64,000 bases of DNA from Clytia hemisphaerica. Its lineage: Eukaryota > Cnidaria > Hydrozoa > Leptothecata > Clytiidae. Both the position numbers and the translations under genes were made by a program. Of the stretch, positions 37,001 through 47,917 are shown one piece after another. The notes beneath the pieces were generated by a model. The model made no database searches. It saw only the letters and a program-made list of their open reading frames with translations, and was not told the DNA's origin. Positions within the stretch are counted from its first letter, which is position 1, and each line of letters starts with the position of its first letter. The stretch lies in the NCBI GenBank assembly GCA_902728285.1, contig CACVBU010000818.1, forward strand, positions 1 to 64,000, read 5' to 3'.

Positions 37001-40000
37001 TAATTGGTGGACAGTAAAAATATTTTTTTTAGGCTGGCCTTGATTTAACGCTATAGTTTTTATTTGTGGTGTGTGGAGGTCTCAAAGCATGTACAAACTC
37101 ATCAACCCTCGAAACAAGAACAGAATGGGTTAATAAAATACACTGTCGATAGTCATGAGTACAGACATCGTATGAAAATAGACCTACTGTCTTTCCAAAG
37201 CCGCGGCAGTTGATGCAAAAAAATAGGCTATCTTTACAAAAAGTAGACCTCGTCAGAGACCACAATCAAAACAAACGACAATCAGGGCACGAAGCGATGC
37301 GAGAGAATGGTCTTGACCGATCAAATGCCGGCACCGAAATGTGGTCCATTTATTATAGATTTCGAATTATTTTGCTTCAGCCAGAAACGGAGTATCTTAA
37401 TATAATATAAGATGTTGGACGGTGAAAAAGAATGCGGCTATTATATTTTGATTTTTCCCGACATGTTTCGGACTCGGTCCGTTCTCAAGGGAATGATATT
37501 TCTATAGAAAAAAAAAAGCGTTTTTATACAAAATTATTTGACGTCAAATTGGACAAATACGTCATTTTAGGCGATTTCGGCTTGAAAATGGGTTGGTGTA
37601 AATGGGGCCATCTGATAAGTTGAATTTGGTCTAAAATGAACGTGTAAATCAGACTTAGGCGCTCGGACTGGATTTGTTGCATTCATTTTCGTATAGATAC
37701 AGACATCCTGACGTCATTCCTTCTTAGTAAAAACGAACAAATCTTTTTAAGTTGCTCGAGGTTGATAGGTGTATTCATGACATTACGTCATGGAACCAAT
37801 AGCTCATTGGTTGGAAGTGACGTAAAAGCAGTCAATACGTCACTTTCAACCAATCAGCTATTGTGTGGAACGGAAGACATTGCAATGGTGCATATCGTGA
37901 ATACAAAAACATAGGAACATAGTGTTTAAAATATTATTCAACAACAAGTACCTTTCTTCTCGACGATTGTTTTTCTTTTCCTTTCGTTATGGGAATAGGT
38001 TGATTTTCTTTGCCTTTGGATTTATTGGGTTTTTTATTCGCATAAATGTGATAGCTAGGCTTCTTCTGCTGGATTTTCTTTGGATCGGGGCTTGGTTTTG
38101 GTGATATCTAAAGATTTTTAGAGATGAAATTATCGAAAAAATTATCGAAAAGAAAATTTCCCAATGTCAATTCCGGAAATTTCTGTTCACATAGAACAAG
38201 ACTATCATAAGGGGAAGGTCTTCTCAACATCAACACAATTGAAGGGAGGGGGTATATTTATGGTCCAGGAAAACGGATACCCCGAAAAAAAGCCTGAAAA
38301 GTTCGGTAGGGTCAGTGTAACTAAATCTAGATGATTCAAAAATAGGCAACCTTCCAGAGGAGGTATCGGAGGTTTGACCATGCTAAACTAGGTTATCAAC
38401 ATGGAGCGAAAAAATATAGTGTTTCCAGAAACCGGCCGGGTGGAAAAAAATTTGTTTTTCTGACCCGGCCGTAGACTCGTTAGTAGTTGATACATTAGTA
38501 TTCAGGGCTTTCTTCATACTGTTTGCACGTAAAAGTTATCTTTAAAGAGTTATCTTCTTAGTATACTAAATGAGTTTATGAAAAATTTCTGTAACGCTAG
38601 CCCAGCATTAAGAGACATCTCCACCTATCACGGGCTTCACACAGCCTTAAGAGTATACGAATACAGCGTTTTGGGGGAGGAGTCGTTGCAGTGTAAATCT
38701 TTCGCAAATTTTAAAACCCACTTTCCCGTTTTTTTTTGGGACCCTTGGGACACAAGGTACCTGTTGACCGCAAAAATTTCAAAATTCGCGAATCGACCGT
38801 TGTCAAAATTAGGGGTAAAGGGGCCGAATGACGTCACAGATTTGGGAAAAACTTCAAAATGCGATATCTCGAGTTTGAAAAGGAGTTGGGAGGTCGTTGA
38901 CCCCTCATTAGATCGATAACTCTATGGGGAATAAGTTGGGAGGGGTTATGAGGCTTGAGTGTGACTTAGAAATTTGGCTAAATATTTAGGCGTTTTCACC
39001 TGATGACGTCGTCAAAACAGGGAAAATGCGATATCTCGAGATTGGAAAGGAGTTAGGAGATGGTTGACCCTTCATTGGATCGGAAATTTGATGGAGAATA
39101 AGTTGGGAGGGGTAAGAGTGGGTATATAGACTTTCGAAATTAAATATATTCAAATTGAGGTATTTTAGGTCCGATGACGCCATCAAAAAACGAAAAATAC
39201 AATATCTAGAGTTTGAGAAGGATTTAAGCAATGATTGACCCCTCATTGGATCGGAAATCATCATGATAATATATTTGGTCAATGAAGAAATAGTTACAGT
39301 AGAGTGAAAGTCTATTACACATTCGATGACATCATTTAGAGCTCAAATTGACGTAACAAAACATAAAATGTGTCATATCTTTAGTTTTAAACCATTTTAA
39401 GTGGTAATTTTTCGTTCTTTGGGATTAATTCAGTCCATAGTTTCCCCTTTACTATCCAAAGGGCTTATGATGCGTTCAGCTTATCTACTCCTCGGCGAGT
39501 TGATGAAAAATTTCTCAAATTTTGCCAGGGGGTTGATTCGAGTATGAAAGAGGGATTTCGTGCAGTTTTAAAACAAGAAATCTTATTGTCTTTCGAAAAA
39601 GCAGTTATGATTTGTTTTTTAAAGGCGCGTCATGTCGACCTCAAATTCGTAAATACAGCAACATTTTTTATATATTTTCCATTCTTATACACTGATGATA
39701 TATTGACGCTCTCAATTTGACGTTTTACTGCTCAATAAGTTCCCGTTTTCGATTAAATTGAAATCGCTTTCAAACTTACTGAAGAAACTCTCACAATTGA
39801 ATATTTATTATTTGCTAAGCTTTTATTTACTATTTATTTACTATTTATGGTGAAGAGGTCCCATTCTCTTACTCCATTTGAAGCATAAAAAGATATTTAC
39901 GATATGATATGTACTCCCGTGGTTGATGAAAACTTATTTGAATTCCCCTTTAAAAATAAAGTTAGAGAGCATCAACAATACCATCTTTATCATCCTAAAG

Positions 40001-43000
40001 GGCTTTGCTAAACCGGCGTTTGCGACGAAGAGAACCATCTAGTCTTTTCTATTTCAATTATATTAAGTTATCAAAAATAGTAACAAAAAAAATTTCCGGC
40101 CAGCCGCATAAGAGCTTTGCCGGAAAGACTACATTTTTTTATTTTCGCCTTATGTTTAATTAGGATTTATTATGAATTTTAATTTAATTTAAATCTATTT
40201 TTGAATATTTTGATTATTATGTTTTCATTCGAAGTAAGATTTATTCATAATACTTGAAACGTCACTATATCATCAAAGAAACCCAAAACGAAAACAATTT
40301 TTTGAATAAATTTTTCATAATACTTGAAACGTCACTATATCACCAAAGAAACCAACAAAAAAAACAATTTTGTGAATAAATTCAAACGAAAAAGAAAACA
40401 CTGCGTTAAATCTACAGGTGTAACAATTTGTACAGTTTAACTGTAACGTCTTAGCATCATTGACATTATGAACTCGAGGCCTGGTAATCGGCAATCTTTT
40501 CTGCCTTCTTCAGTGGAAAGATGTACTGAAGATATAAATACTTGGGGAAAGCAAAGTAGAATACCTTGGAGGGAGAAAAAAATGGAAGAACCATTTGACG
40601 AATCTTATCAAGGATTTGATGACTCCGGGAAGTATTACACCAGTTTCTGTCAGTTTTTTGTTTTCTGATCATAAAATTTCAGTTTACAGCTACAACGAGG
40701 AAACACATAAATTGGAAGCCAGTTTGATCAAGTTTAAAGCAAGTTGCCGAGTTAGCTATGATTCTAAAACAACCCGTTGGTTCGATTATAGAATTACTCA
40801 ACCAAGGTTATGGTTGGATAAAGATGACACATTGGAAATACGCAGTGACATGTTTAAAGAATACTTTGGGACATCAACGAAATTAAAATCTAAAGATGTG
40901 AGTAAAGACAAAATTGTTCAATTATCCATTGGGTATAAATGGGGTTCGGTTTATAATTATCTTGATCGGTGGATTTTTAAGACTGAGGAACATGCTAATT
41001 TCTTCATCATCTTGTTGCGAGATCAGGACAACGGGACCCATTATCTGTATTTATTTAGTTTTGATGAGAAAGAAATATCTCATTTTAAGACAATAACAAT
41101 TAAAGATCATGCTTTATATGAGCGATTTGAAGGTAGGAATGTTCGGCAAAATATCTTCTTAAATTTTGATGCTGGGCATTTCTACATTATCGGTCAAGAA
41201 AAGAGATTCAATAAACCAGTGAACGGAGAATCCAAGTGCTATGGAGAATACACAAATTCTGGTTGGATGAGCGGTTTCAATTTTGAAGGAAATAAAATAT
41301 TTATGTTTCCGATTATAAAACAGGAAAAAGAATACCCTCATTATTTTCAATATATAGCACAATGTAACGGTTCACAATTTCTTGTAGTTTGGCTTCACAC
41401 ACTTGAAGTCGAGATCTTTGATGCCACTGTCGATGGGATGGTCAGGTTGAAGAAATTCCCACTCTCGATAAAGGAATCCGATCATATTCCGTATAATCCA
41501 TTTCAAATATTAAAGGGGAAAAAACAGCTACTTTTATCTTTGAAATACTTGCCTATTGACAACGGTAATGTAGTTGCTTTTTATAACTTGGACTCAGTAA
41601 AGTTAGTGTTTACCTATGAACATCCTCAGTACAAAATGATTGAATACCATGATCTGAATTTTGAAACTAAAGAGTTGGCTGTGAGCAGATATGGAGGATG
41701 GTCCAAAACAATGCTGGAAGTCAGTAAAGTTGAGGGTAACTTTCTTTCTTGAGTTAAACGCAAGGATTAACTATGCAGCGACACTATTGTATTGGCATTA
41801 TTTGGAATTTATTTTTAGAAGTAATTATTGCTACTGCAGGGAGTCCAAAGCGACCGAGGATGGCAGTCATAGCTTCACCCATAAGGAAGTTGGATGTATT
41901 GGCGGCCGCCCACGCTAAAGCTCTAAAGGAGCGGACCAATTAGATCCGCGGCCTTTATCGAAAAGTGAAGCAAGTTTTGGTAGGATTCCTACCAAAGAAA
42001 TCACGTGACAACAAGCAATTTCATTATCACTGGTTTGAGAGATTTGCTAGAAAAAACTTAAAGTTGCCTATCTAGCCATTCGGGCTTTATAGAACTGTGA
42101 CCAATGTACCATCGGAGATGTTTAGTAGTCGCTCTTAGATGTGCTGACAACAGTCGGGTTCGATGGCTGTATCTTATTTTGGTCAATGAATTTTGTTCGA
42201 CCGGACAGAATTGAAATTTAGCATGAAAATCTCTGCTGCGCCGGGAGTCATGAATTGATTTTAAAGGGTTGGAAAATTTTCAAAATTTTAACAAACGAGG
42301 CGGACCTAATTACCGGGGGATTGGAATTCGTAATTTATACGAAAACTCAAAAATAAGTAATTATAGGCTAAAATCAGGCTATTTAGAGCAGAAATAAAGG
42401 GATCTTCTCTTTATAAGTTTTCGCGGATCGAAGGAAAATTTCAATTTTTTTGCGGGTGCCCAATTTCGCGGATGACGCCCAAGCCAAATCCGCAAAAATT
42501 AATACCCGGAAAAGTTTATCCCATTGAAAGTATAAGATTCAATCGACATTGGTCGAGGATAGGTTCTTACTCTAAATCAGGTAAAGAACTCAATCTCGAC
42601 GCCACTTGCAATACTTTTTTAATATTAGTTTACAACTGACGGACGAGATACAATCGCTCTGGCCCCGCTCTTGGAAATACTGCCGCAAGTTTCCTTTGAT
42701 CTTTTGTAAAGAAAATTTAAGCTAGTTAGGCGAAAATAAAAAAAATGTACTGTTTCCAGAAACTGGCCGGGTGAAAAATAAAGTTTTTCTGACCCGGCCG
42801 CAGACTAGACGTTCATCTATATGGCTCTTAAAGAAAATCAAGTTGACCGTTCAAGCTATCAAACGTCGTTTGGTTAGATACTCCAGCTTGTAAATCAAGT
42901 TCTATTCGTTAGTAGTTGATACATTAGTATATTCAGGGCTTACTTCATACTGTTTGTACATAAAAGTTATCTTTAAAGTTCTATTTCAACGATTTTAAGT

Positions 43001-46000
43001 TATCAAAAATAGCGAGACAAAATTTTTTTTCGGCCGGAAAAAATGAGAGCTTTTTTCCTTTAACCGCATTCCGGAAACACTACATTTTTTAATAATTTTC
43101 GCCTGGGGCCAACTATTTTTCTTGATAGCTCAATAATTCATTGTTTTAAAATATTACTAGTTTGAGTAAAGAAAACGATTTAAATTAATTTCATACTCAA
43201 AGTTTCATGCTATCCAGGATGGCAATGTTCAGTGAGAGTTTTAAAAGAAGTTTTAAAATATTATAATAAAACAGAAAACATTCAACTAAAGCCACATACC
43301 TCTAAAGAGTCATCAGTAACTGGAGTCTCCAAACCAACTTCAGGTAATCTAATTGACGCGATCTACAGAACAAAATAACCATCATAACCCAGATACAAGA
43401 GAGGATTGTCTCTGAGACTTTAAACCTAAGTTAACAGTATTTAAGAAGTGATCGGAATCTCTATGAAAAAATTGCTGACCTTGCAAAAACACTCAATTTG
43501 TTAAAATGAATCATAAAAACAAAATAATGCTCCTCTACGTCAGTTGACTGTTTTATTTGACAAAGTCGAATATAGATTAAAAAGAATAGTCTACAATTTT
43601 GATGTTCCAAGTAAATTATATGCATTGCGTTTGCAAGATCAGCAAGTATAATTAATAGATTAGCTTTAAAATATTTAATCCAAAACTCGCTGGTATATTG
43701 CACAAAACAGAGCAAGGTTTTTGGTTACAGAGGAAAATAGATATACGCAATAAATTAGCGCATACTCTTGAAATTTTGGTGAATTATGCTGAATTTTGAG
43801 ACGGAAAAAAACCTCTTCATTTACTTCACTAAGAAGGCAATCCCTTTGAGTCTGAGACGGAAGAACTTTCAACACTGTCAACAACACAGGAGGAGGAGGA
43901 GGAGGAGGAGGAGGAGGAGGAGGAGGATCGGTTAAGATTGATTTAATGCGATACCTTTTTATTTTCAGTTAATTTTCTTTGAACAGTTTCCGCTAAGGCT
44001 ACTCTTGATCTTTGAGCATTGCTTGTTTTTCTCTCTTTATTTTCTTCTTTTACAACCATCGCTTTTCCTTTGGACTTTGATTTTGAGATACCTGAAATTT
44101 GAAGCATAAAAGAGAAGTTATGAGTTTGGTGAATTTCTTATAAATGCTTCAGAAATTGTCCCTTTGTTTTTTACCATTGAGCAGTAAAATGCCACTTCTT
44201 TAAGTAGATTAAAAAAATTGAATTGAAAGAATATTCTTTATTGGAAAATCATCAGTCCAATTCATTATTAGTTTAGATTCTACCAGGGTAGGTTTATCAA
44301 TCTGAAAGATCCGGGTTATAGCTCCGTAACAAATTATAGCCATTTTATTGGCTAGCAATAACCTTTTAACTTTAGTTCAGGTTTGTTTACATAGTTAACG
44401 TCTGGCATTATTGAAGAAAACAGTCGATTTGCATAACGAGTTGCGTCTTCAAATTCGAATGTTCTGGGGGATTTTCCACCAAAAAAACATTTGCCATGGC
44501 ATGAAGGACCTTTATAAACAATTCTTGTGACCGCAGTGGGAGGTGACCGGAAGGCTTCTCTTTCTCCCTGGAAAACTATACTCACTCTTAATCCTTCTCT
44601 TTAATCGCTTCGCATCAAACAGAGAGGCGTCGAGTACCATTTGGAGCCCTTGGTATAACCTGACCAGGGATTGAATCTACAACCTTGCGCACCAAATCCA
44701 ATGCTCTTCCTTTACACTACAGACCGTTATAATGTATTATTATAGAAAAGCTTCGTTTGCCTTCAGAACGGTATGGAACGGTAAAAAATGTAACAGTGTT
44801 GCTTTTGTGAATATAGGTGCTTATCTTGAAAAACCTTTGACCCACTAGTCATTTGACCAAAAAAACCTCTTAATAGGACGGCGGCAGTTGTCTATTTACA
44901 TCTCCACTGGACAGATTTCCGCGTAAAGACGAAAAAGTTGCAACACTAGTGTAAATATAGACTTACTTTTACTGGAGGATCTTCCAGGCATAGCATTCTC
45001 CAACTGCAATCCTTTGTTTTCAATATTTGGGAACAATATGTGGTCATACTTGGTAGCCCATGTTTCATGTCTTTCTAACGGGAAACTCATTTCTCTTGGT
45101 AAAGGTACTACACCAGATGCTAAAAGCCCTGTAAAATCATTTTAAAAACTTCTAAATAACAAAGTCATTTCGGTCTAATCATAAATCTTATTAAATGATG
45201 GCTCATATAAGGGTAGAGCAACATGGATATTGAGCTTTTATTAAGGTGAAGGGAAGGCTCGTTAAGACTACTCTATATATCACCCTTCATAAACAAGTAA
45301 ATAACAGAGCGTGTACAAGCTAATTGCAGCTAAGATCTAACCATGACCATATATATAAAATTGAGAGATTGAAAGATTAAATTACCCGTCTTTCTTGCTT
45401 TTGAGATGTCCAAACCAGGTTCATACTTAGTTGTACTCGTAAAAACGTTCTTCAAAAACATACTCGAGCAGAGTCTTATACTTTTCAGGTGTGAAAATTG
45501 TTTGTTCAGGTATACCGATAATACATATTGCATATTCAAGCATAACAATGTCCATCTTGATGACTTTGGGCTGCCACCCAGGCAGTTATCTAATAAAAGA
45601 TAAGCATGTAAATTGAAGATAACATAAAAATTTCATTTTACGTGGTAGTACCTTGTAAAATGCTATATAAAAACCACAAATAAGAACTGAATTTATAAAC
45701 ATTCTCCGAGATGAAATTGGCAAAATAATTTCTCTGTTGTAGAAACGTTTTTACTCTCATTTATTACAAATAAAACAGTTGTCAATTAGCTATTTAAGAG
45801 AATATTATACCTCACCTGGAATATTTGAAGCTAATGTAGTCGCTTCATCGACAGAGCCTTGCACTGGATTTGCAAACACTGGAAATTGTAACCAAGTTGA
45901 AGTCGATTTGAACTCTTTGAAAATATTTGAAAGCGAAATACGAATAACGATACTATCACTTGTAACAACATCCAGATGTATGGAAAAATATTTTCCATCG

Positions 46001-47096
46001 ATAGGTTTGAAGAGCACATACAGATAATGCCCAATGAGATTTAAAGGGTTGCCTTTAGGTTTTGGGAATTGAATGTAGTTGGCTGATGGTATTGGTCCAA
46101 TGATCTTAAAAATGGAAGACTTGACAGTGCGATCCTATAACAAAATTTAAAACATATTATTATATGGGTGTGAACCTGAATAGAACTTGAAAAAATTACT
46201 GCAAATAACGAATGCGTAATGCAGGGGAGTCATGTCGTTAAAGGTTTTTTTTACTTTTAAAGAAAAAGGAATTTCAATTATCCACAAACATACAGAATAT
46301 CGTTATAGCACCTACAAAATGCTTAAGGATTCAAGAGGATTTACATTTATTTAGTGAGATAAATGAAGAAATATCTTATCAAACAGATTATGCATAAAAA
46401 TGAAATTTTTCTGGAAATAAAGAGAAAATAACTGAGAAGTTAAAACATATATAAAAGGATTGTGGTTAATGGTGAGAAGTGATTGGATTTATAAATTAAC
46501 AATCTTACCATGATCTTGGATACTTCTCCTTCCTTGGAGCATTTTGTCCATTCACCAGCTCCATAATGTTTGCATAGGTTGACAAAGGGTTGTTGCCAAG
46601 CTAAACACCAACAATAATAACAAGAGCTTATAAACTGTTACATTAAAGTCAAATAATATGGAGAATACAGCATCTTTGACTGGTTGTAAGGCACAAAGTA
46701 TATCACTCACAATAAATAATAGTATTACTTAGGAAAGGTGCCCTCTATATCATACTACTATGATCCACTATTAGGCGAACAATACTTGATTCCAAATTCA
46801 GAATTATAAATATGGGGATTCATGATATGCATCACTGCAATGTCCTCGACATCACACTGCAGATCTAACAGTTGATAGGTTGTAAACGTCGTAAAATCAG
46901 TCATTACGTCACTTTCGACCAATCAGCTGTCAGGTCTGTCTGTGATGTAACGTTAGAAGACATTGCAATGGTGCATATTGTGAATAAGCAAAACATTAAA
47001 ACATCTTTTGTTGAGTAAAATGAAACTACTGGGCAATTCATTTAATCCCAAAAGAGAGGTGGAAAATTAATGATAATGCAAACCTGTTGATGGCAT
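23599..47096 (-). CDS. WDR90: WDR90/POC16 orthologue, N-terminal two-thirds (23 exons found)
   Basis: Exons joined by GT-AG introns with consistent phase give about 1165 codons. The N-terminus (MPSTAWQQPFVNLCKHYG) and the CFAP20-like domain (NIFKEFKSTSTWLQFPV) align with vertebrate WDR90 from memory, followed by WD-repeat segments in the same order. Family knowledge: WDR90/POC16 binds microtubules in the centriole inner scaffold and is needed for centriole integrity and ciliogenesis. Two gaps: one exon between 35467 and 33935 is missing by frame, and everything after exon 23 (donor GTAAGT at 23598) is absent, perhaps 700-900 residues. Introns range from under 300 bp to 5.2 kb and are full of MITEs. 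Exon blocks are listed separately. Confidence 0.93.
24710..24870. mobile_element. Hairpin MITE, family C
   Basis: AGTTATCAGACA at the left pairs with TGTCTGATAACT at the right, and AAATATTTTAC/GTAAAATATTT extends the stem inward. Lies in a WDR90 intron next to C/G-rich runs (24300-25030). Confidence 0.6.
25546..26694. mobile_element. piggyBac-like non-autonomous element
   Basis: Flanked on both sides by TTAA (25542-25545 and 26695-26698). Termini CCTTTCCGCCCCG and, inverted, CCTTTCCAGCGCGC. TTAA targets with CCY-type ends are typical of piggyBac. A direct repeat of GAAAGACGTATCTGATACG lies just inside the left end. No transposase frame remains. Confidence 0.8.
25803..26260. mobile_element. 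TIR element nested in the piggyBac-like element
   Basis: Perfect inverted ends of about 36 bp beginning CAGTCTGTGCCACTAACTCG, with a 5-bp direct repeat CTGGA on both flanks (25798-25802 and 26261-26265). The interior is rich in the palindromic word GGAAGAATCTTCC. Confidence 0.8.
27822..27975. mobile_element. pogo-like MITE relic
   Basis: CTCTCTAATTCGAATCTCT at the left, TAATTCGAAC internally, and GATCGAATTAGTCC at the right. Closely related to 62905-63062. Lies in a WDR90 intron. Confidence 0.6.
28581..30038 (-). CDS. WDR90: WDR90 exons 17-19: second WD40 block
   Basis: Exons 30038-29835 (LLVIDISCTFKET ... ELLVITMDSRLLKFNSKSGQ), 29567-29448 (GYFIATAGDHCIKVWDYKME) and 28708-28581 (VFIGHCSDVSSLAFTNDCRK, then AVWDFIPFF). 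Phases 0-0-0, the last exon closing with two bases of a codon. The end at 28581 uses donor GTGAGC; the frame reads into TGA directly after, so the splice is required. Confidence 0.92.
30794..35577 (-). CDS. WDR90: WDR90 exons 10-16: first WD40 block
   Basis: Exons 35577-35467 (VFWTKDGGNVVYPSHGCIVK), 33935-33878 (SPNDEFLCMVGLDSHQKQ), 33392-33265 (VLAVWDVSS), 32985-32824 (LMTCGKSNMRVWRLKP), 32355-32156 (CAVGCSDGYLRVWPISFQSV), 31718-31648 (EHEGAVNVVSISEDGSKILA) and 31357-30794 (SEDRTIKLWDLDTFQQVYDF and two more repeats). Exon 33935 opens in phase 2 while exon 35467 closes in phase 0, so at least one intervening WD exon is missing from this model. The repeats should form a beta-propeller scaffold. 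Confidence 0.93.
31431..31578. mobile_element. Hairpin MITE, family D, copy 1
   Basis: Nearly the whole 148 bp folds back: ATTCATGATGTACACCATTG pairs with the right end ATACATATCATGAAT, and the stem continues through AACAACTGATTGGTT/AACCAATCAGTTGTT. Copies at 37771-37904 and 46818-46985; all three are inside WDR90 introns. Confidence 0.75.
33727..33830. mobile_element. pogo-like MITE, short
   Basis: CTGTAGTCTCCGTAACTCGA at the left and GTTCGAGTTATGGCGACTCT at the right are inverted repeats around about 50 bp. WDR90 intron. Confidence 0.65.
34085..34250. repeat. Dispersed repeat shared with 44535-44660
   Basis: Shares GAAGGCTTCTCTTTC, CTCTTTCTCCCTGGA and an AGCATCAA-CAGAGAG-AGTACCATTT series with the block near 44540, in the same order. 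Probably SINE body sequence. Confidence 0.5.
34670..34860. repeat. G-run-rich repeat in WDR90 intron
   Basis: Several runs of 8-12 G (34679-34691, 34721-34730, 34832-34843) separated by AT-rich text. It falls in the interval where a WD exon is missing by reading frame. Run lengths may be unreliable. Confidence 0.55.
36134..36282. mobile_element. MITE family B, copy 2
   Basis: Inverted copy of 12313-12467. Ends TGGGACAAGCTGGAGTTATT and AAAAACTCCGGCTCATCCCA; the interior has AACGCGTCATCTCTATCACT. Confidence 0.65.
36475..36608. mobile_element. Hairpin MITE with perfect 29-bp inverted ends
   Basis: CTTATCGGGGAAAACTTCGT at the left is exactly repeated, inverted, at the right, ending GAAGTTTTCCCCGATAAG. 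The interior repeats AAATTCGTCACTT. WDR90 intron. Confidence 0.75.
36801..45128 (-). CDS. WDR90: WDR90 exons 5-9: linker region
   Basis: Exons 45128-44967 (PLPREMSFPLERHETWATKY, conserved), 44091-43955 (Lys/Ser-rich), 43362-43300 (IRLPEVGLETPVTDDSLE), 38107-37952 (Lys/Pro-rich, KKPNKSKGKENQPIPITKGK) and 36869-36801 (VLNVDPILKLSQIIGFDGST, entry to the first propeller). Exons 6-8 are low-complexity and basic and could contribute to microtubule binding (inference). Intron 7 (43299-38108) is 5.2 kb and contains two related TIR elements and an intronless gene on the other strand. Confidence 0.88.
37771..37904. mobile_element. Hairpin MITE, family D, copy 2
   Basis: GTATTCATGA at the left and TCGTGAATAC at the right; the right half contains GAAGACATTGCAATGGTGCA, shared with the other two copies. 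Contains two ACCAAT/ATTGGT words. WDR90 intron. Confidence 0.72.
38405..40148. mobile_element. GCGAAAA-type TIR element, long copy
   Basis: Left end GCGAAAAAATATAGTGTTTC and right end ACATTTTTTTATTTTCGC, with subterminal CCGGCCGGGT and CCGGCCAGCC-type words. The interior includes three to four degenerate repeats of about 165 bp (38815-39300) with the word GCGATATCTCGAG. A short relative is at 42728-43104. No transposase seen. Confidence 0.6.
40468..41752 (+). CDS. Uncharacterised single-exon gene in a WDR90 intron; apparent frameshift
   Basis: The main frame runs to the stop at 41750-41752; its first ATG is at 40619, giving 377 residues. Another frame starts at ATG 40468 and reads a plausible acidic segment (MEEPFDESYQGFDDSGKYY) until a stop just after a run of six T at 40654-40659, where the main frame takes over. 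One base in that run would join the two. The protein has no signal peptide or membrane segment and is rich in aromatic beta-like stretches (WFDYRITQPRLWLD, HYLYLFSFDEKEI, QLLLSLKYLPIDNGNVVAFY), which suggests a beta-propeller-like or otherwise beta-rich fold; this is inference. I do not recognise a family. It lies antisense in WDR90 intron 7 between two related TIR elements. Confidence 0.65.
41753..42727. other. WDR90 intron; decayed TIR half-element
   Basis: No gene seen. 42400-42530 ends GAAAAGTTTATCCCATTGAA with GCGGATGACGCCCAA upstream, matching the right half of the element at 48713-49075. Confidence 0.45.
42728..43104. mobile_element. GCGAAAA-type TIR element, short copy
   Basis: Left end AGGCGAAAATAAAAAAAATG and right end TTTTAATAATTTTCGCCT; contains CTGGCCGGGTGAAAAATAA and GATACATTAGTATATTCAGG, both shared with 38405-40148. 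Confidence 0.65.
43889..43926. repeat. (AGG)n microsatellite
   Basis: About 13 uninterrupted AGG units in a WDR90 intron, just beyond the donor of the exon ending at 43955. Confidence 0.9.
44535..44735 (-). repeat. tRNA-derived SINE-like element
   Basis: On the minus strand a tRNA-like head reads TAGTGTAAAGGAAGAGCATT (A-box-like), then GCGCAAGGTTGTAGATTCAA and TCAATCCCTGG (B-box-like). The body to about 44535 matches 34085-34250. The arms do not fold into a full cloverleaf, so this is not a working tRNA gene. Confidence 0.6.
45386..47096 (-). CDS. WDR90: WDR90 exons 1-4: CFAP20-like N-terminal domain
   Basis: Exons 47096-47084 (ATG, 13 nt), 46600-46509, 46134-45816 and 45589-45386. ATG 47096 was chosen because its 13-nt exon splices in frame to AWQQPFVNLCKHYGAGEWTK, the conserved start of the protein. 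Exon 3 carries ANYIQFPK, YLYVLFKPIDGKYFSIHLD and the signature FKEFKSTSTWLQFP. Exon 4 carries SRWTLLCLNMQYVL and HLKSIRLCSSMFLKNVFTS. This is the tubulin-binding CFAP20/DUF667-type fold. Intron 1 contains a hairpin MITE (46818-46985). Confidence 0.95.
46818..46985. mobile_element. Hairpin MITE, family D, copy 3
   Basis: ATTCATGATATGCATCACTG at the left and GGTGCATATTGTGAAT at the right, in WDR90 intron 1. Shares AAGACATTGCAATGGTGCAT with copy 2. Confidence 0.72.
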
Positions 47097-47753
47097 CTTT
47101 ATTTATGAATCATAGAAGTCGATCATGCATGTAACATAACAACTAAATAAACGTATTTTGTGTTTTCAAATTCATTTATCTAAATGAAATGAACTGTGTA
47201 GGAATCAAACACCAAGCATCAATGTTCAATGACCTAGATTCTCTCCGAGTAATATCACACAAAGTTTCCTTGAAATTTTCAGAATCTAAAGATTTTAGAT
47301 TCCATCGACTGTTAAGAAGTGACCTTCATTTATTAATTGGGCATGATTCCTTTTCATTTTCTAAGGAAAATGAATTACTCAATCCTGTTTTTTCAAAGGA
47401 AGATCATTAGCTTTAATTTTCAAAGAAGAAATTATATGTTCCTTGTTTACAAATAAAATCATTTGATCCATATTTTTCACGAGGATGACTTTTTATTATA
47501 ATTGTCAAAGGAAAATGACTGATTCTGTCTTGAGAAACTTCCATGAAATGTTCCATTTCCAAATGTATTCTCAAATTCTCAATCTGTATTCTCAAAACAA
47601 AATCATTTTTCAATACTTCCAAACCAAAATGACTTCCATAGTGTGAAAGAAAGATTTTTCCATATTTTCAAGGAAAATGACTTGCTCTGAGATAGAAAAT
47701 GACTTGACCGTCCTGTATTCTTAAAGGAGAATCATTACCTTAAGGAACTAATG

Positions 47754-47917
47754 TTTTGTGGGAGTAACTTTCGCAGAATTAATTTTCACGGAACTAATTT
47801 TTGCGTTTTTGGGCGTCTTCCGCAAAAATTAGTTCAGCAAAATGCAATTTTTACTAAAAAAAACAAAAGAATTTCAGCAAAAAGTGGGTGTCAACTGCGA
47901 AAGTTAGTTCCACAAAA
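47754..47917. mobile_element. Short TIR element in the minisatellite
   Basis: TTTTGTGGGAGTAACTTTCG at the left pairs with CGAAAGTTAGTTCCACAAAA at the right; the interior is GCAAAAATTAGTT-like. Confidence 0.65.

Noticed and set aside
38578..38919. Plus-strand frame of 113 codons
   Set aside because: Made of the internal 165-bp repeats of the TIR element 38405-40148; no homology or splice context.
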